Shown piece after piece: positions 64,000 through 64,000 of a stretch of 64,000 nucleotides of DNA. A program made the translations under genes and the position numbers. How positions within the stretch are numbered: the stretch's first letter is position 1; every line of letters starts with the position of its first letter. Under the pieces are notes generated by a model. The model did no database searches and was not told where the DNA came from. It saw only the letters and a list, made by a program, of their open reading frames with translations. Origin of the DNA: Saccharibacillus sp. O23 (GTDB lineage: Bacteria > Bacillota > Bacilli > Paenibacillales > Paenibacillaceae); assembly GCF_002205895.1 (NCBI RefSeq), contig NZ_NJDE01000010.1:349673-413672 (forward strand). The letters run 5' to 3'.

Positions 64000-64000
64000 G

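Overview
The window is 64 kb of GC-rich chromosome from a member of the Bacillales, most likely Paenibacillaceae. Support comes from strong AAGGAGG-type ribosome binding sites with frequent TTG/GTG starts, Bacillus-type genes (ylaN, ylbF-ylbG, ytxJ-ccpA, an isolated rpsD, hxlR-hxlAB) and SxxK-type cell-wall enzymes. A genus such as Saccharibacillus would fit the high GC, but that is inference. I see no prophage, transposase, CRISPR array or plasmid function; the region reads as ordinary core plus accessory chromosome.

Layout. 1-6.9 kb: the 5' part of glycerol dehydrogenase, a secreted stalk-domain protein, an ECF sigma/DUF4179 pair, a degenerate ROK regulator with a sugar O-acetyltransferase, and a YjcQ-like gene. 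6.9-7.4 kb: gene-free, with a symmetric array of four short imperfect palindromes. 7.4-12 kb: ArsR-type regulator plus MFS exporter, then a GH32 beta-fructosidase operon. 12-15.4 kb: two small unknown genes, a second ECF sigma/anti-sigma pair with a readable ECF promoter, tRNA-Val(GAC), and an AraC regulator divergent from a GH3 beta-glucosidase (15.5-17.9 kb). 18-20 kb: two paralogous MpsC/DUF2294 genes. 20-22 kb: hxlA-hxlB and divergent hxlR for formaldehyde fixation. 22.4-25.6 kb: a CYP102-type P450/reductase fusion. 25.7-33.6 kb: MBL hydrolase, stalk protein, His-rich DUF1292 protein, Orn/Lys/Arg decarboxylase, GNAT, MFS, SDR, DUF1054. 34-37.8 kb: 6-phosphogluconate dehydrogenase, rhodanese, aroA, CoA-binding protein. 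38.9-42.5 kb: PTS EIICBA plus Enzyme I. 44-46.4 kb: ytxJ, ccpA, mtnN. 46.6-53.2 kb: class A PBP, rpsD with a long leader, GAF-GGDEF cyclase. 53.4-61 kb: M29 aminopeptidase, an HPr-like protein without the catalytic histidine, ylaN, Ca2+/H+ antiporter, Asp23, FtsW, M20 amidohydrolase, ylbF-ylbG. 61-64 kb: DUF4258-like protein, LysR regulator, PHP phosphoesterase, and hairpins running off the right edge.

Themes. Sugar use and its control are concentrated here: GH32, GH3, a PTS permease with its own Enzyme I, CcpA, several cre-like sites, and an HPr relative that keeps the regulatory Ser46 equivalent but has no His15. Intergenic DNA carries at least two families of short palindromic elements: a REP-like array at 7.1-7.3 kb, and a dispersed family with GTTGACCGA-type ends at 29.4, 44.5, 55.4 and 58.9 kb. 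These repeats and the His-less HPr are the observations I would follow up first. All family assignments are from reading motifs by eye; no database search was possible.
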